Source: Aquila chrysaetos chrysaetos (lineage: Eukaryota > Chordata > Aves > Accipitriformes > Accipitridae). From it: DNA of 64,000 nt. Positions 49,947-62,197 of this stretch are shown here, one piece after another (the stretch's first letter is position 1; every line of letters begins with the position of its first letter). The stretch lies in the NCBI RefSeq assembly GCF_900496995.4, contig NC_044018.1, forward strand, positions 6,720,501 to 6,784,500. The letters run 5' to 3'. Both the position numbers and the translations under genes were made by a program. Under the pieces are notes generated by a model, which saw nothing but the letters and a program-made list of their open reading frames with translations, made no database searches and was not told where the DNA came from.

Positions 49947-52900
49947 TAAAATGAGCAGAGTCGAGTGCCCCCAGCAGCACTGCCCTGCAGTGAGACAAAG
50001 CATTACAGCTGGGTGGGAGCTTTGCCCACACCCACTCCCATGCACATCAGTCATACAGAAGCATTAAAACATAATTTGCTGTTTTATGACCCCCACATAG
50101 CACATCTAGTCCTCCCAGGGAAGGAAAAACCCATATACTACCTACTCCCATCTACGTATTTAATGCTGATAAATACTAGTATTTACAGCTGCTGTACTGC
50201 TGAGAAATGTTTTCAGCTGATCACAACTTGATTCGCACCCGTTTTACACGGTGGCACGACATTTACGTCCTGATGTTCTCACACAAGATTTACGACACAA
50301 AGCACTCATGCTCCTACTGACATTTTCAAGCTTAGTATATTTAATCTCGCCGTTCAATAAAGTGGCCCCATAAACATGTTTATATCCCTTGGCAATAATA
50401 TCCCAGGGCACGAGAACACACCACGCAGCAGAGGACTTAATGGCGCGTAATAATCTTTGGAGAACAAATGTTCCATTAAAAACGAATTTGGAAATGTCTA
50501 CCTTAATACTATAAGAACCTTAAACTCATTTTCTTGCAACTATTAAATGAATTTAAGCCCCATATGTTCGCTACATCCACCACAATGTTGTGCAAACAAA
50601 ACCCCAGAGAGATATGGAAGAGACACAGACGTGAGCGCAGATTTGGCTCCAGTCAGTTAGAAAACTATTGCTCCCTCTGTTCTTGAAAAATAAGATTAAA
50701 ACCATTACATGACAAGTTGTGGCTGCACGCTGCCAAGTATTACTGCTCAAGCCATTTACAGTAACTTAATTCACTTGTTCAAAACTAAAATAAAATGTTA
50801 ATGCTTATAATGAGCTTACAGTCCTACTATTTCCATATTTCCAGAAGCCCTACAAGTTACTCTGCAGAGCAGTAATAGTGCTGGAGCGTCCCGTTGGGAT
50901 GGGAAGGTGCCCACCAGAGCGCATGGAGCAAAAAACCCCAGCTCCACCTTAGGTCCTGGGTCCTCCCCACCCACCGAACCGCGTGGACCTTCTCCCACCA
51001 CGCTCATCGGCACGCCGAGGCTGGAGATGACGCTCAAAGCCCACCAGACCCCAGCCATATCCCAAGTGAAACGGCCGAGCTCAGCGGGGACGGTGCTTTA
51101 ACCCACCCATTTCACACTTCCCCCGCGAGGCCGGTCACAGCCACGTCGGCGCGATGCTAAAGCTGCTCTGAGCTTGCAAATACCAGAGAACAGCCTGAGC
51201 CCTCCTCCTTTTTTAGCACGGGGCATGGGAACGGCCTGGGAGAGCTGCCACCACCCTGCTGCTAATGCAGGAGGCACCACCGCCCTCTCCATCATCGCCA
51301 TCAGGGACCGTCACCATTCATCACCCAGCTCTGCTTGCCTCAGACACTGGGATGAAAGAGCAGCCCTTGCTGTGAAGCCCCCACGGCCGCATCCAGCAGA
51401 GCTGCGTGTGCCGTGGCCGTCCCGGAGCAGGCAACGACGGTGCGTGAAGGATCCAGGGCATCCATGCGTGTCTTGGGTACCGGGGCAGGTGGCATTTCAA
51501 TTGCCATTATCTAAACATCGCAATTCGCTAAATGTTGTGATGGGCTACTCCATGTAACCGCCTAACATTTTAAGGCGGTGATAACCCCGGAGCAATGAAG
51601 AGCTCCCCTTCAAGGCAGGACAAGACCGATATGTTGTGCACAGGCAAACGCAAAGCCCAAGGGTGGATGTACACGCATGGGAACACGGGCGCAACCAGGC
51701 ACGTCTACAGCCAGAGCAAACTGAGACAAATGGAGACAAGTCCAAAGACGGACAGATGCCTGTAGAGCAGCACAAGCAAACAGCACTGCTGATGACATGT
51801 CCAGCTCATCTACAAAGATGTTGAGCTGAAGGGAGGACCTTCCTGGAGAGGCAGGGCAGGTCTACAGACTGGTCTCTCGCCTCCAAGCCTACTGCTCACC
51901 TCCGCCCCAATCTTCCCCACAATCACCATTTCAGTTAATTTCAGTGATTTCCATTTGCTTATTTCGAATCTGGTTCAAGATTTTGCCCACCCATTTCCAG
52001 CTCCTTTGGATGTCTCTCGCCTCACTGCGGTACACAGTTTGGTGTAGACAGAGCAGTCACTCCTTCTGCTCATGAACGTCACCAAGGTGGTCATCACACA
52101 AGCACACGGGACTCGGCTGAGCTTTAATGACTCTCTCAAGCTTGTTCTGGACAAGCCTCCCTCGTCTCCTGCACCCCTGCTATTTACAGGTTGGACACGA
52201 ACTCAGCTCTTCAGCAATCGTTTGGCCTCAAGCAGGCAAGAGGCCAGCGTGGCGCGGGGCCATGACCAGCGGTGCCGGCACGCTTATGTACAATACCTGC
52301 AAGAGACCGTTTCTCTTCTCTGCCGTTACTTTTTCACATCTTCAAGCAAACTCAAGAGGAGTGGACAAGCTACCCCACCAGAAGCCTACACCCGAGCACC
52401 TGGCAGCAGATAACGGTAAAGTCTAACCAGAGCCTAGCCACAGAGGAGCTTCAGTTCCTTCCTCTCCCCGCCCTCTCACAAAAAAAAAGCTGCCATTATT
52501 TTCATTTTCGGAGCTCAAGCCAAAAGTCATTTGGTATTTTTCAGAAGAGCGCGCACTGAGAAGCTGCCGCCTGTTAGGGAGAAATCTCACGCTCAAGTCT
52601 ACAGAGCCCTCCCAAGCCATGCGTCCTCCCATCCCACTAATAACGAAGGGACACAGCACAGAGAAACAGACTAATACAACATCAGTTCAAGCCTTACAGC
52701 CATACAGCTGGGAAGTAAAGCTCAGGAGATCCTCCAGGACCTGTGGCACACACGGTCTCATCTAGCGAGCAGCTCATCTGCCCAGGGCTCCAGAGCCAGC
52801 TTCATCCATTTTCAGAAAAGCTGGATTTCAGGAGACTCCATGCTCCAGCCCTTCATCAGCAGGGACGGGTCCCACCAGTCCACCCACAACACCCACAGGA

Positions 52901-53499
52901 ACTGACTTCCACCATCCCAGTACCAATCTGAGCTGGAGCAGCTGGAGCTTCCACCGCCTACCTACTCGCACAGAGTATCCCAGAGATGGGCAATATTAAT
53001 TTGTACACCACGTGCAGTGACAAATCCTGACCGTGACAAGCTGGCTGGATTTCGACACTTGCACAGACCTTGAGGATGGAGGATCACAGGTGGAAAGCAG
53101 AGCGCAAGGGCACACGCAAGTCAGACAGGGGAACGGTGGTGATGCAGCCCAACCCTCCCCTACATTCAGATAAAAGCTCCGAATCACTGCAAACCCAGCA
53201 CTGTTCCCGAGCTCAGCCCACCTACCTCCTCCAAATATCCTCCTGACTCATGTGAAACGCAGCCACAGCAGCCTATTTTTACCTCTGAGCACACACCGAG
53301 AGCCTGCATGTACAAGCAAGCCAGGATGCAGCACATCCAAACTCCAGTTGACAAGACACCACGGCTTGGCCAAACCAGGACTCGGAAATCCCAAATCCCT
53401 GACACAAATACCTTCCCAAAACGTGAAAATTTCACCAACCTCCACCAAAAAAAGGGAGGAAACTCAATTCCTTCCCCCCCAAATATATTTTAGGTCCTA

Positions 53500-54272
53500 A
53501 ACGAGGAGGTTTGGAAGATGCACAAGGTCACAAGGTCCTGCACCTGGGTCAGGGCAATCACCAGTATCAGCACAGGCTGGGGGATGAAGGGATTGAGAGC
53601 AGACCTGTGGAGAAGGGCTTGACGGTACTGGTAGATGCAAAATTGGACATGAATCCACAATGTGTGCTTGCAGCTCAGAAAGCCAACCATATCCTGGGCT
53701 GCAGAACAAGAAGGGTGGCCAGCAGGTCGAGGGAGGTGATTCTGCCCCTCTACTCTGCTCTGGTGAGACCCCACTTGGAGTATTGTGTTCAGCTCTGGGG
53801 TCCTCAGCACGGGAAAGACATGGACCTGTTGGAGCAGGTCCAGAGGAGGCCACAAAGATGATCAAAAGGATGGAACACCTCTACTGTGAGGAAAGGCTGG
53901 GAGAGTTGGGGTTGTTCAGCCTGGAGAGGAGAAGGCTCGGGGGAGACCTTACAGCAGCCTTCCAGTACCTAAAGGGGGCTGACAAGAAAGATGGAGAGAG
54001 ATTTTTTACCAGGACAAGGGGCAACAGTTTTAAACTGAAAGAGGGTAGATTTAGATTGGACATAAGGAAGAAATTCTCTCCTGTGAGGATGGTGAGACGC
54101 TGGAACAGGTTGCCCAGAGAAGTTGTGGATGCCCCATCATTGGAAGTGTTCAAGGCCAGGCTGGATGGGGCTCTGAGCAATCTGATCTAATGAAAGATGT
54201 CCGCACCCATGGCAGGGGGCTGGACTTGATGATCTTTGAAGGTCCCTTCCAACACAAACCATTCTAACAAGA
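53500..54272 (+). mobile_element. CR1 LINE: ORF2 C-terminal part and 3' end
   Basis: This is a 5'-truncated CR1 copy on plus, antisense to TNFRSF21. The first frame reads through KVLHLGQGN, HRLGDEG, SREVILPLYSALVRPHLEYC and VQLWGPQ. It ends at a stop after VQRRPQR because one base is missing near 53846-53849. The next frame continues TKMIKRMEHL, ERLGELGLFSLERRRLGGD, YLKGADKK, FRLDIRKKF, WNRLPREVV and [13 protein letters not shown], ending at a stop at 54188-54190. The usual CR1 3' UTR follows, with GACTTGATGATCTTTGAAGG and CCTTCCAACACAAACCATTC. The sequence is well preserved with one obvious frameshift, so it is the youngest of the copies seen. It cannot be active, since it lacks the 5' half. 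Confidence 0.94.
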
Positions 54273-55301
54273 GCCTTTGTCTGGACAGGAAGAAAGGACA
54301 TACTCATGAAGACTTGCTGGCAATTTGCTACTTTTCCCATGGAGGACACTGCTGGTATCAGACCCCCCCAGGAGCCAGTGTTTCACATCCTCAGCAAGTG
54401 CTGTTTGGGCAACAAACCACTAAATGGTGATTTTTAATTTAAAAAAAAATATATAAAAAAAATAAAATCTTGCAGGGCAGGAAAGGGTCTTGTGACAAAC
54501 ACTTCCCACAGGCTCTCTGGAAAATAACTCAACCAAACCAGGCAGTCAAGGAAGGTCTGTGATCAGCCACATGCTGTTACGAACGTGTTTCAGACCCTGG
54601 AACTTGAGGGTCAGCATGAGACAAGGCCTCCCTTCCCACCACGTGCTATGTGGAAGTCACCTCTATAACAGCACCTTTGGTCCAACGCTCCCGGGACCCA
54701 CGCGAGCTCCTGCCCACCACCACGGGATGCTCTTCCAGTGTGTCTGCCTACACTGGCACTGGGGAGCTGCAGAAAACACTTGCTCTTCCTTTGGTTTAAA
54801 AGGGAACGGCCAGCATAAGTATTTTATGTAATTATTAAATTTTAAACGGCTTTTGCACAGTTAATCTTCATTATAACCCTCTCGGACAGCTGGTAACCCT
54901 GAGCAAGCACACTGCCGTGGCCAGAGCCATATAAATATCCAGACATCCACAGATGCCAACCCGAGGATTAAATTCGCCTCCCGCATTTTTTTTCCCTCCA
55001 GACAAAGCCTTGGCGAGCGAGGGAAAAAAATCTGCCTTGTTATTCGAGGAGTTATGTGTGAGAGCCTTACTGATGTGAGAAATCACAGCCCTCCCGGCAC
55101 AGAAACCGGTGCTGGTTTTTTGGCAAAAAAAGCCTGGGCTCGGTCTGTTTTTCTACAAGGACAACCCTCCTCTCCCCGCAGAGCTGCCCTGCCTCTGACA
55201 CTCAGCCCTACACCTTAACAGGCAGGCACAAATCCCAATCCCTTATTAAATTAATCCAGGGGCCACCCAGGAATTCTGACCATGCAATAGTTCAGGGGTT
55301 T

Positions 55302-55303
<2 letters not shown>

Positions 55304-55340
<37 letters not shown>
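55304..55340. repeat. T37 homopolymer
   Basis: An uninterrupted T run, A37 in the TNFRSF21 pre-mRNA. I saw no LINE or processed-copy sequence next to it. Confidence 0.9.
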
Positions 55341-56062
55341 CCCTCCAAGCAGATTTGGGAGCAAACATACCAGCTTCCCAGGGCAGCTCTGCACAGCCCT
55401 GCACACATTGCGGATAGATGGCCCCTGTACCAACACACATTAAAAGTGATCAAGCACCGGTCTTCAGGCCTGTTAATGCAATAAGGCTGAGGAGGAAGAT
55501 ATGATAAACTTGCACATGATTAGGTTTCCTCCTCTCTAAGCAGAACAGCAGCGTCCCTTGTTTGAGTTTTCGAAAGCTCCCTTTCACCATGAAGCCTTAG
55601 TCAGCTCCTGCATAGGTCCTTTGGAAACCATGCAGCTTCCTAAAAGGCGAAGAATGAGTTTGGGGCAAACCTGAGCAAAGTTTTAAGTCACATAGTTTGA
55701 GGAAGATGGTGTTTCGAACTTGTCAAACATCACCCCAAAGCTCCCATGGCAGAGGTTTGCGCTGCAGATGAACAGTTGCTTCATCCCACCCCGAAGTGGA
55801 GCATCGTGCCCATTTTGGAGCAAACGTAGCATGAAACGCAGAGCTCCCACACAGCCGACCAAGCTCCAGTGAGGGAGCATTCCTGTTTTAAGGCTCAGCA
55901 GTACTACAGCATCCATATGCCCCATGGTACCCGGCACATACCTGCCCCTTCTAATTTAACAAGATCCCTTTCTGCCTGGGTTTCACTTTGCAGGCTGACA
56001 TTGGAGGACCAGCAGTCATCTGCAGATCATTAAGCTGATGATGCCAGAAGAGAGACTGCTTT

Positions 56063-56081
56063 AAAAAAAAAAAAAAAAAAA
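56063..56081. repeat. A19 homopolymer
   Basis: An A run followed by ACCACCACC; no recognisable retroelement is attached. Confidence 0.85.
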
Positions 56082-57491
56082 CCACCACCAAAACCCAAAC
56101 ATCTTCTGCCTCTCTGCTTTGGCAGGTAGACAGACGTTAATCCCTCACCTCATGCTCTGCCTGCCAGAGTCATATTAGGGTTTGCACACAAGCCCAGGGC
56201 TGCTCCTCTCCAGGCATAACCGCAATTACCAAATTCTGTTAGCAGCAACGGGCACATGTGCTCTCATGAGATGCTGCTGGCCATCTCCGCCCTACCTGTG
56301 GTCTGGGCACAAAACCTTGAGGCCACCCCAGTTTGAGACTGGTGAAGCTTTTAACCCCATTGCTCCTCCCCGTGTTCTGCAGATGTGCAGAAGAGACAGA
56401 GTCCCCAGGGGTGCATTTCCACAGCAGCTCCTCCATCCTCACCCTGCCTCCCAGTGTGATGCTCCCGCCACCACGCTGTGACCCATTCAGGAGCTGATCA
56501 AAGGGAAAACTACCTCTACAAAACAAAACCACTACACTAGACGGCTTTCATCTCATCTACTCATACAAGCACTAAGAAGGGGTCCTGAAGTAGCATCCAG
56601 AGTCACCCCGTAGACCTGCGAGTGCCATCCCTGCAACTGGGTTTCCTTATTTAGTGTAGCAGTTGAATAGGGAGCGACAACAGGTTTGAGGAAGAATATC
56701 CCCTACTGGGTTGTTGCCATACACTTGCTTCCTTTCATTAGGTGATGGATCTATAGAAAAGATTACGGTTATGTCTGGGCTTTTTTAGTCAATGTGCTGC
56801 TGTCTCTTTAAAAGAAAAAGAATCAGTTAATTTTACTCTGATAATCATCTTCCAACACTAACCATAAATGAGTATCTGATCCCACATGAAGACAAGCCTG
56901 CGATGACCCAGATGTCCCGATGCATACTGCCAACACACCCATGGGTTATATTCACATGGGGATGCTTCAGAGCTGCAGCACAGCATCAGGCTCTCCGAGG
57001 TACAAGGATGTGGTGGTCCCTTGTCAACACCCTCAATGACTTCCTTGGGAGCAGACCAACCTTAAGCCTAGCCCTGGTCCTACAACAACCGAGCTGCAAG
57101 CCAAGGACTATACCCTATGAACTGCCAACCAAGAAGATCCTGGCTCCCAACGTGCTGACAACTGGGCATCCCAACAACTGAGCAACCAAGACACCCAAAT
57201 CCTGATGCTCCCCATCTTTCCAGCATCACCCCTCAACTCCCCACTCTGATCTTGAGCCATTTCAGTACACACTCTTCTACCTGCAGTCAAGCCTCAGCTC
57301 CATCTTGGCCGCAAACAGCTTTTGCAGAACAGTTTATTTTTCTGATTATTTAACCAGAGGCTTCCTGGCTTCATTCTCACCACCCACTGCAATAATATGC
57401 AATTACAAGACTTGAAGAAAAATAAAAGGGAAGTGCCACCTCATGCCAGGCCAGTGCTGCCAAGATCTGTTCTTCAGTCTTTCAACTTCGT

Positions 57492-57506
57492 GGGGGGGGG
57501 GGGGGG
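57492..57506. repeat. G15 homopolymer
   Basis: A G15 run followed directly by A7, in the large intron. Confidence 0.85.
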
Positions 57507-60500
57507 AAAAAAATCACCAAACTCTCTTCTTGCCTCTTAGCACATCATCTCAGGCAGCTTCTTCTATACACAGGTTTTACCCAAAACCATAACGTTTTAC
57601 ACAGTCTTTGCCTTTCATCCTCTGCTACTCAATGGGTGAAAGTCAAAGGCCACACTATCAGCAATTTCTGTAAGAAGATTTCAAGCCCGTCTTCATGTTT
57701 GGCATAGACTGATGCCAAATTTGGCACTTCCAAGACATTCAAGAGACAGGCTTCAATTCTCAATTTTTATTGAAAGGTTTCTGCAAGCTCAATTCCTTGC
57801 CTTTAGAGACAGCTGAAGAAAGGAAATGGGTATTTTCTAAAATAAAGGGATTGTTTAGAAGAAAATGTTTCCAGTACATGGGCTATCTTTTAAAATAAAG
57901 TAGTCATTCATACAAGGTTAAAACCACAGAGCGCTATCAGCCCAGTACCCATGTCGTTCAGGCACCATGCTGGTAATTTCTTTGGAAATCTCTGGCAAAC
58001 TGCTTTTCCCCTTTGGATTCCCATCTGCAGGGCTACACTGTAAGAGCCAGCTGAAGGAGCAAGAGGTCCAGCTTCTCCAACCACAGCTGCGCCGTTGGTG
58101 TTGCTCTACCTTCTCCATCTTGCATAGATGAGACCTAGGGGCTCTTGGGAGAGCCCCTGTCGTGGGGACGGACACGAGGACAGACGTGGAGGTAGGCTGG
58201 CTGCTAACTCAGGCAGTTAGTCATCGCAAGCTCCTCCCAGACGTCTGAACTATTTAATCCAGTGAGAATCATCAGCATTTGCCGTCTTGGCTGGAACACG
58301 TCCATGTTAAGGACATGGGTCTAGTTTTAACACCAGCCTCCCAAGCTACTGCTATTTTTAGGTTTGGGCTGTTATTTAAGGCATATATTAAGACCAGAGA
58401 GAGCACAGGGCATAGACACCAGCTCACAGGGAGATGAGGACAAGTGACACACCCTATTACAACAACCACTGTTCAGGATCGCATGCCTATCTCGACTATT
58501 TAAGCAATTCAGTATATCAAGGGCCTTCGGGCACTGGGCAAGAGTTTGAGCCACTGCTTTCACCCTAAATTCTTCCTCTTTCGGGAAGGAGCCCAACCAC
58601 AGCGAGATGTCTTTGCTCCAGCACCGAGCGGTGCTAGTGCCACCCTGACCATGCTTCACCCAGAACCGACAGGCTCGAAGCAATCGGTAATAAAATCTTC
58701 CAAACGGGCAAAGCCTTGGATGCCCGTCTGGTGCCATGGGGAGGCTTGAAGCGTGCCGGGCGAGGGCAGCCACCCAAGCACAGCTCCTCCGAACAGCGAC
58801 TGCTGCGCCTACGTCAGACTCGGTCTTCCCTTTCAAAGGTTAAAGCTGTTTACTGAAAGGATTAGGAGGGAGGAGACGATAAACTAGGAGGAAGCAAGGG
58901 GAGACTGTGCGCAACAGCTACGTACACAGGCTTTGCCCCGGCAATAAACACGCCCCAGCCCCTTGTTGGCGTAGCCGGCCAACGTATAGGTGGGGAGGTC
59001 ATATGGATGTGGGTGCACCGCCAGCACCAGACCCTGGGGCTTCACCCCCAGCCCCAGAAGATGATTTAAACCTAATTGCTTGCCCTCCACACCCGTAGTG
59101 CAACCACAAACCAGGCTGGCACCTGAAGACCTCGGGAGCAGCTGTGGTCCTCACATCTACAGGGGCTTTGCTCTGGCTGCCTACCATGGAGGGATCTGCA
59201 CTAGCAGCACGGGAGGGGAAAGATTTCCTCTCTGCAACAGCCTGACGTTTGTTCCTGGCTATATTCACCCTTATCTGAAAGGCTGCTTCAGGATGAAGCA
59301 TGATTTGGGTACAAACACTGCCAGAGCAGCAGAAAGCTAAGCTGTGACACTGCAGCTCTGCAGTACACCTTAGCTGTACGGCCAGTTATTAAATAAAAGC
59401 TCAATTCCTCCATGGCACTACATCTTCTCTAGTTTCAAGTACACAGTCTTAAGAGCCAAATGTTTCGATAGGAAAACCAAAGAGGGATTTATACACCACC
59501 ACAGAGGAGAACAATTTCCATATCTGACACGACAGAGCACCACCACCAAGAACTAATGAGCGGGGCCCTTCCAGCTAACGCAACGCAATTTAGGCAACAT
59601 CAGCGCTGTACGAAAAGCAAGACAAAGCATTAATTGGTTTGTGCTCGTCTGTCTGCCTTCATTGCACAAAGTTCAACTGAGGACATTCCGTAGCAGGAGG
59701 AAGTCATGAAGCCACCCATGCCAACACGGAACCAGCGTGACTATTGCAAGAACGACGGGGAGAGATGTGCAAAACTGCCCAGCCAGGAACCCAGAGTAAT
59801 GGGGCAATTCACCTCCAGACCTGAGAGGCTTGATCAGATACTGGGCCAGTTCATCACCTAAGTGTGGTTTTGCTGTTACGCCCAGCTTATTTCCCAAGAC
59901 AAGGGGAAAACTTAACAAATATCTTGTGAATTTGATGCACTAGCTTAGGTTATACCTCAGCAGGCTAACATAGCCTCGTTGCTCACCACGTATCAATCAC
60001 CTTCTCTCACCTGCACGGTTTCTTTAACCTGAATCATGCCTGCTGACAAAACACCCAGCACTGCCCACAAAAGCAGCTCTAAGATGTTCTCCAGGAGAAG
60101 GGCCAGCTGCAGCGCAGGTATTTCAGCACGGGGTCTGAAACACCAGGTTAGAAATCAGAGCTGCACCCGCTCAAAGCAAGTGGGTCCAGTCCCTGCATTC
60201 GAGCATTCCCTGCCCTGTACAAACTCAGCCCCTGCTCTGAGATGCTTCAAAAAGCAGGTAAGAGTCAGAAATTCAACCAGCTGGTAATTAAGGTCTTGGG
60301 GAAAAAAATTACTACTAGTAACAATCAGCTGCTTTTGGCCAATGAACCACAGCCAAAACCATGCAGTGTTTCTGGTAGTCCCCACAAATAAGGATGTCTA
60401 ATAAGGTTCTGCAGCCCCATTGCAGATCACTCACCACAGCCACAAGGACCACGCTTTGGGCACCACAGATTTTAGGGACAATGCAGTGCAGGGGTTATTG

Positions 60501-61738
60501 GAAAAAGTTCCCACAAATGGAAAAAAGCTCAAGAAACTGCACCCCAAGAATTCAAAAGAGTTAAAAGGAAACTGATAAGTAGCACAAACACAAGCGAAGG
60601 CACAAAACTAATTCCAACAACACCTTACTGGTTCTGTAAATGCATTAATGAAGGCAAACAAAGTGTAGGTCTATTAATCAGCAGGAAGGAGAAGGGAGTA
60701 CATAACAGAAGACACCCTACTCAAAGCCTTCTTTGCTTTGTACTTAAGCACTCAAGGATGACTTTCATCAAGCACTGATCTCTCTTAAACCTTCCAATCT
60801 TTTTTCAATCCATTCTTTGTTTGGCCCCCCTTGTTAAATGTGCTTTTCTAAAGGTTAACTGTGAATGGATGTTTAAGGTTGAGCAAGCTCAATCCAAAGT
60901 AAGGACTTGTCAGTGCTGTCTGCACAGGATAAGGGGGGTCAATATTGCCACTGTAGCTTTGCAGAGGAAGAACCATGCATCCTCCTAGGGAGATCATGGC
61001 TGCTCAGCACTCACGTTCATGCCACCATTAATTTACCATTGATTTTTGCAAATTTCAATTTAATGACCACAATGGGTCATCTTTAAAGTCTCATCAGAAA
61101 GCTGACAGCAAGTCATCCACCAAAAGAAGAGAAAAAACTACAAAGCAGAGCCTCCAGGAAGACCTTGCGACGTTCATGGAGCTGCACACCTCCACGACAC
61201 AGCCTTTAAGGACAACTTTCCTAGCTCCAGCATGGGCAAAGGGCTGGGGACATAAGCCAGCAGTCAGGATTTAGGGCTAAGAACCTGAAATTGAGGCACT
61301 GCCAAGAGGCGGGGGATGACTCAGCCTCCCAGGAACAGATGGGGCGAGGGAAAGGACGACATGAAAGACAACCAGACCCATGCCTGAGTCACAGAGAAAA
61401 TACGGAGTGTGAAACAGAAGAAAAGTGGAAAGGGAAGGAAAAAAATAAAAAGGAGCCTTCATTCAAGATCCTTCTACCAAGGATGGGTGGGAAGGAGGTG
61501 ACATTCCCTCCATTAACCCTTCCTTCAGGAGCAGGGACGCACCATGGGAACAGGAAGGGGGAGAAGCCAAGGATGAAGAAACATCTGAGGAACCAGTATA
61601 TGGGCTCTGTCCTCACTACAAGACCCAGCAAGTCAGAAAAGCAACCAGTCACTGGACACGGGGGTGGCCCCTCCAAAGCACCGCACGGGACGGTGGAGAG
61701 GACACTACCCCCCGCAGCCCCCAGTCGCTACTGCTCAC

Positions 61739-62197
61739 CATGCCCGTTGCAGTAATAGATCCACTTCTCCCTGTTCTGCGTGGGGGTGGTGGACTTTTTC
61801 ATAATAGCTTTTTCCACAATGGCACTGGGGTCTTGCCTGGGTCCCTTCTTCAGAGTCCGTGAGCTCTTTCTGACGCTGCAGACGACGATAACCACCAGGA
61901 CCAGCAGCAGGAAGAGGACGATCATCCACGGCAAGTGTTCGTTGATGTCGAAGTGCTGGTGGACGTTCTGCGGACCTCGCCGGGGGGGCCTGTATGGGAC
62001 GCTGGACTTCTCACCCCCCACAATCTCCAGCGACGGCTGCTTCTCCAGCGCTTGGCTGGTCTGCTTGTGCCGGTAGCTCTGTGCCTGGCCGGTGGCACCG
62101 GAGCCCGCGAGGGTCCCAGCGGCACCGTCCGTCTCGTTGGCTGAGGTTTCGTTGTAGTAGCCTGCCGGCTCCGCCATGCCACTGGATGCGCGTGGCG
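61739..62197 (-). CDS. TNFRSF21: TNFRSF21 exon: stalk, transmembrane helix and juxtamembrane region
   Basis: This 459-base exon has 152 full codons plus split codons at both ends. Residues 1-87 are the extracellular stalk, rich in Gly, Ala, Ser and Thr, with two N-glycosylation sequons (both NET). The conserved GGEKSS and HFDINEHLP blocks come just before the membrane. The transmembrane helix ([17 protein letters not shown], about residues 90-106, near 61878-61928) is essentially the human sequence and ends in the membrane-proximal Cys reported to be palmitoylated in DR6. A basic stop-transfer segment ([14 protein letters not shown]) and the conserved [15 protein letters not shown] precede the death domain. 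The start was set at the acceptor CTCCAG|CGCC, which keeps the frame from the upstream exon. An in-frame ATG at 62177 is internal, not a start. The donor is CATG|GTGAGC. The stalk is the least conserved part. Confidence 0.96.

Larger units (their letters stand above)
47169..61738 (-). other. TNFRSF21 large intron upstream of the death-domain exon
   Basis: This 14,570-base intron has a GTGAGC donor and a CTTCTGCCCCGCAG acceptor. It holds a (TNN)-type microsatellite (47308-47356), AT/CA microsatellite clusters (48316-48670 and 49909-49946), an inverted-repeat cluster (about 49582-49874), a CR1 LINE fragment (about 53500-54272), a T37 run (55304-55340), an A19 run (56063-56081) and a G15 run (57492-57506). 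Purine-rich sequence lies at 61300-61460. I saw no other gene or coding exon in it. Open frames of up to about 150 codons lack recognisable domains. Confidence 0.85.

Noticed and set aside
62175-62177. In-frame ATG as the start of a short membrane protein
   Set aside because: The frame continues upstream to a good acceptor with correct phase from the previous TNFRSF21 exon, so the ATG is internal.
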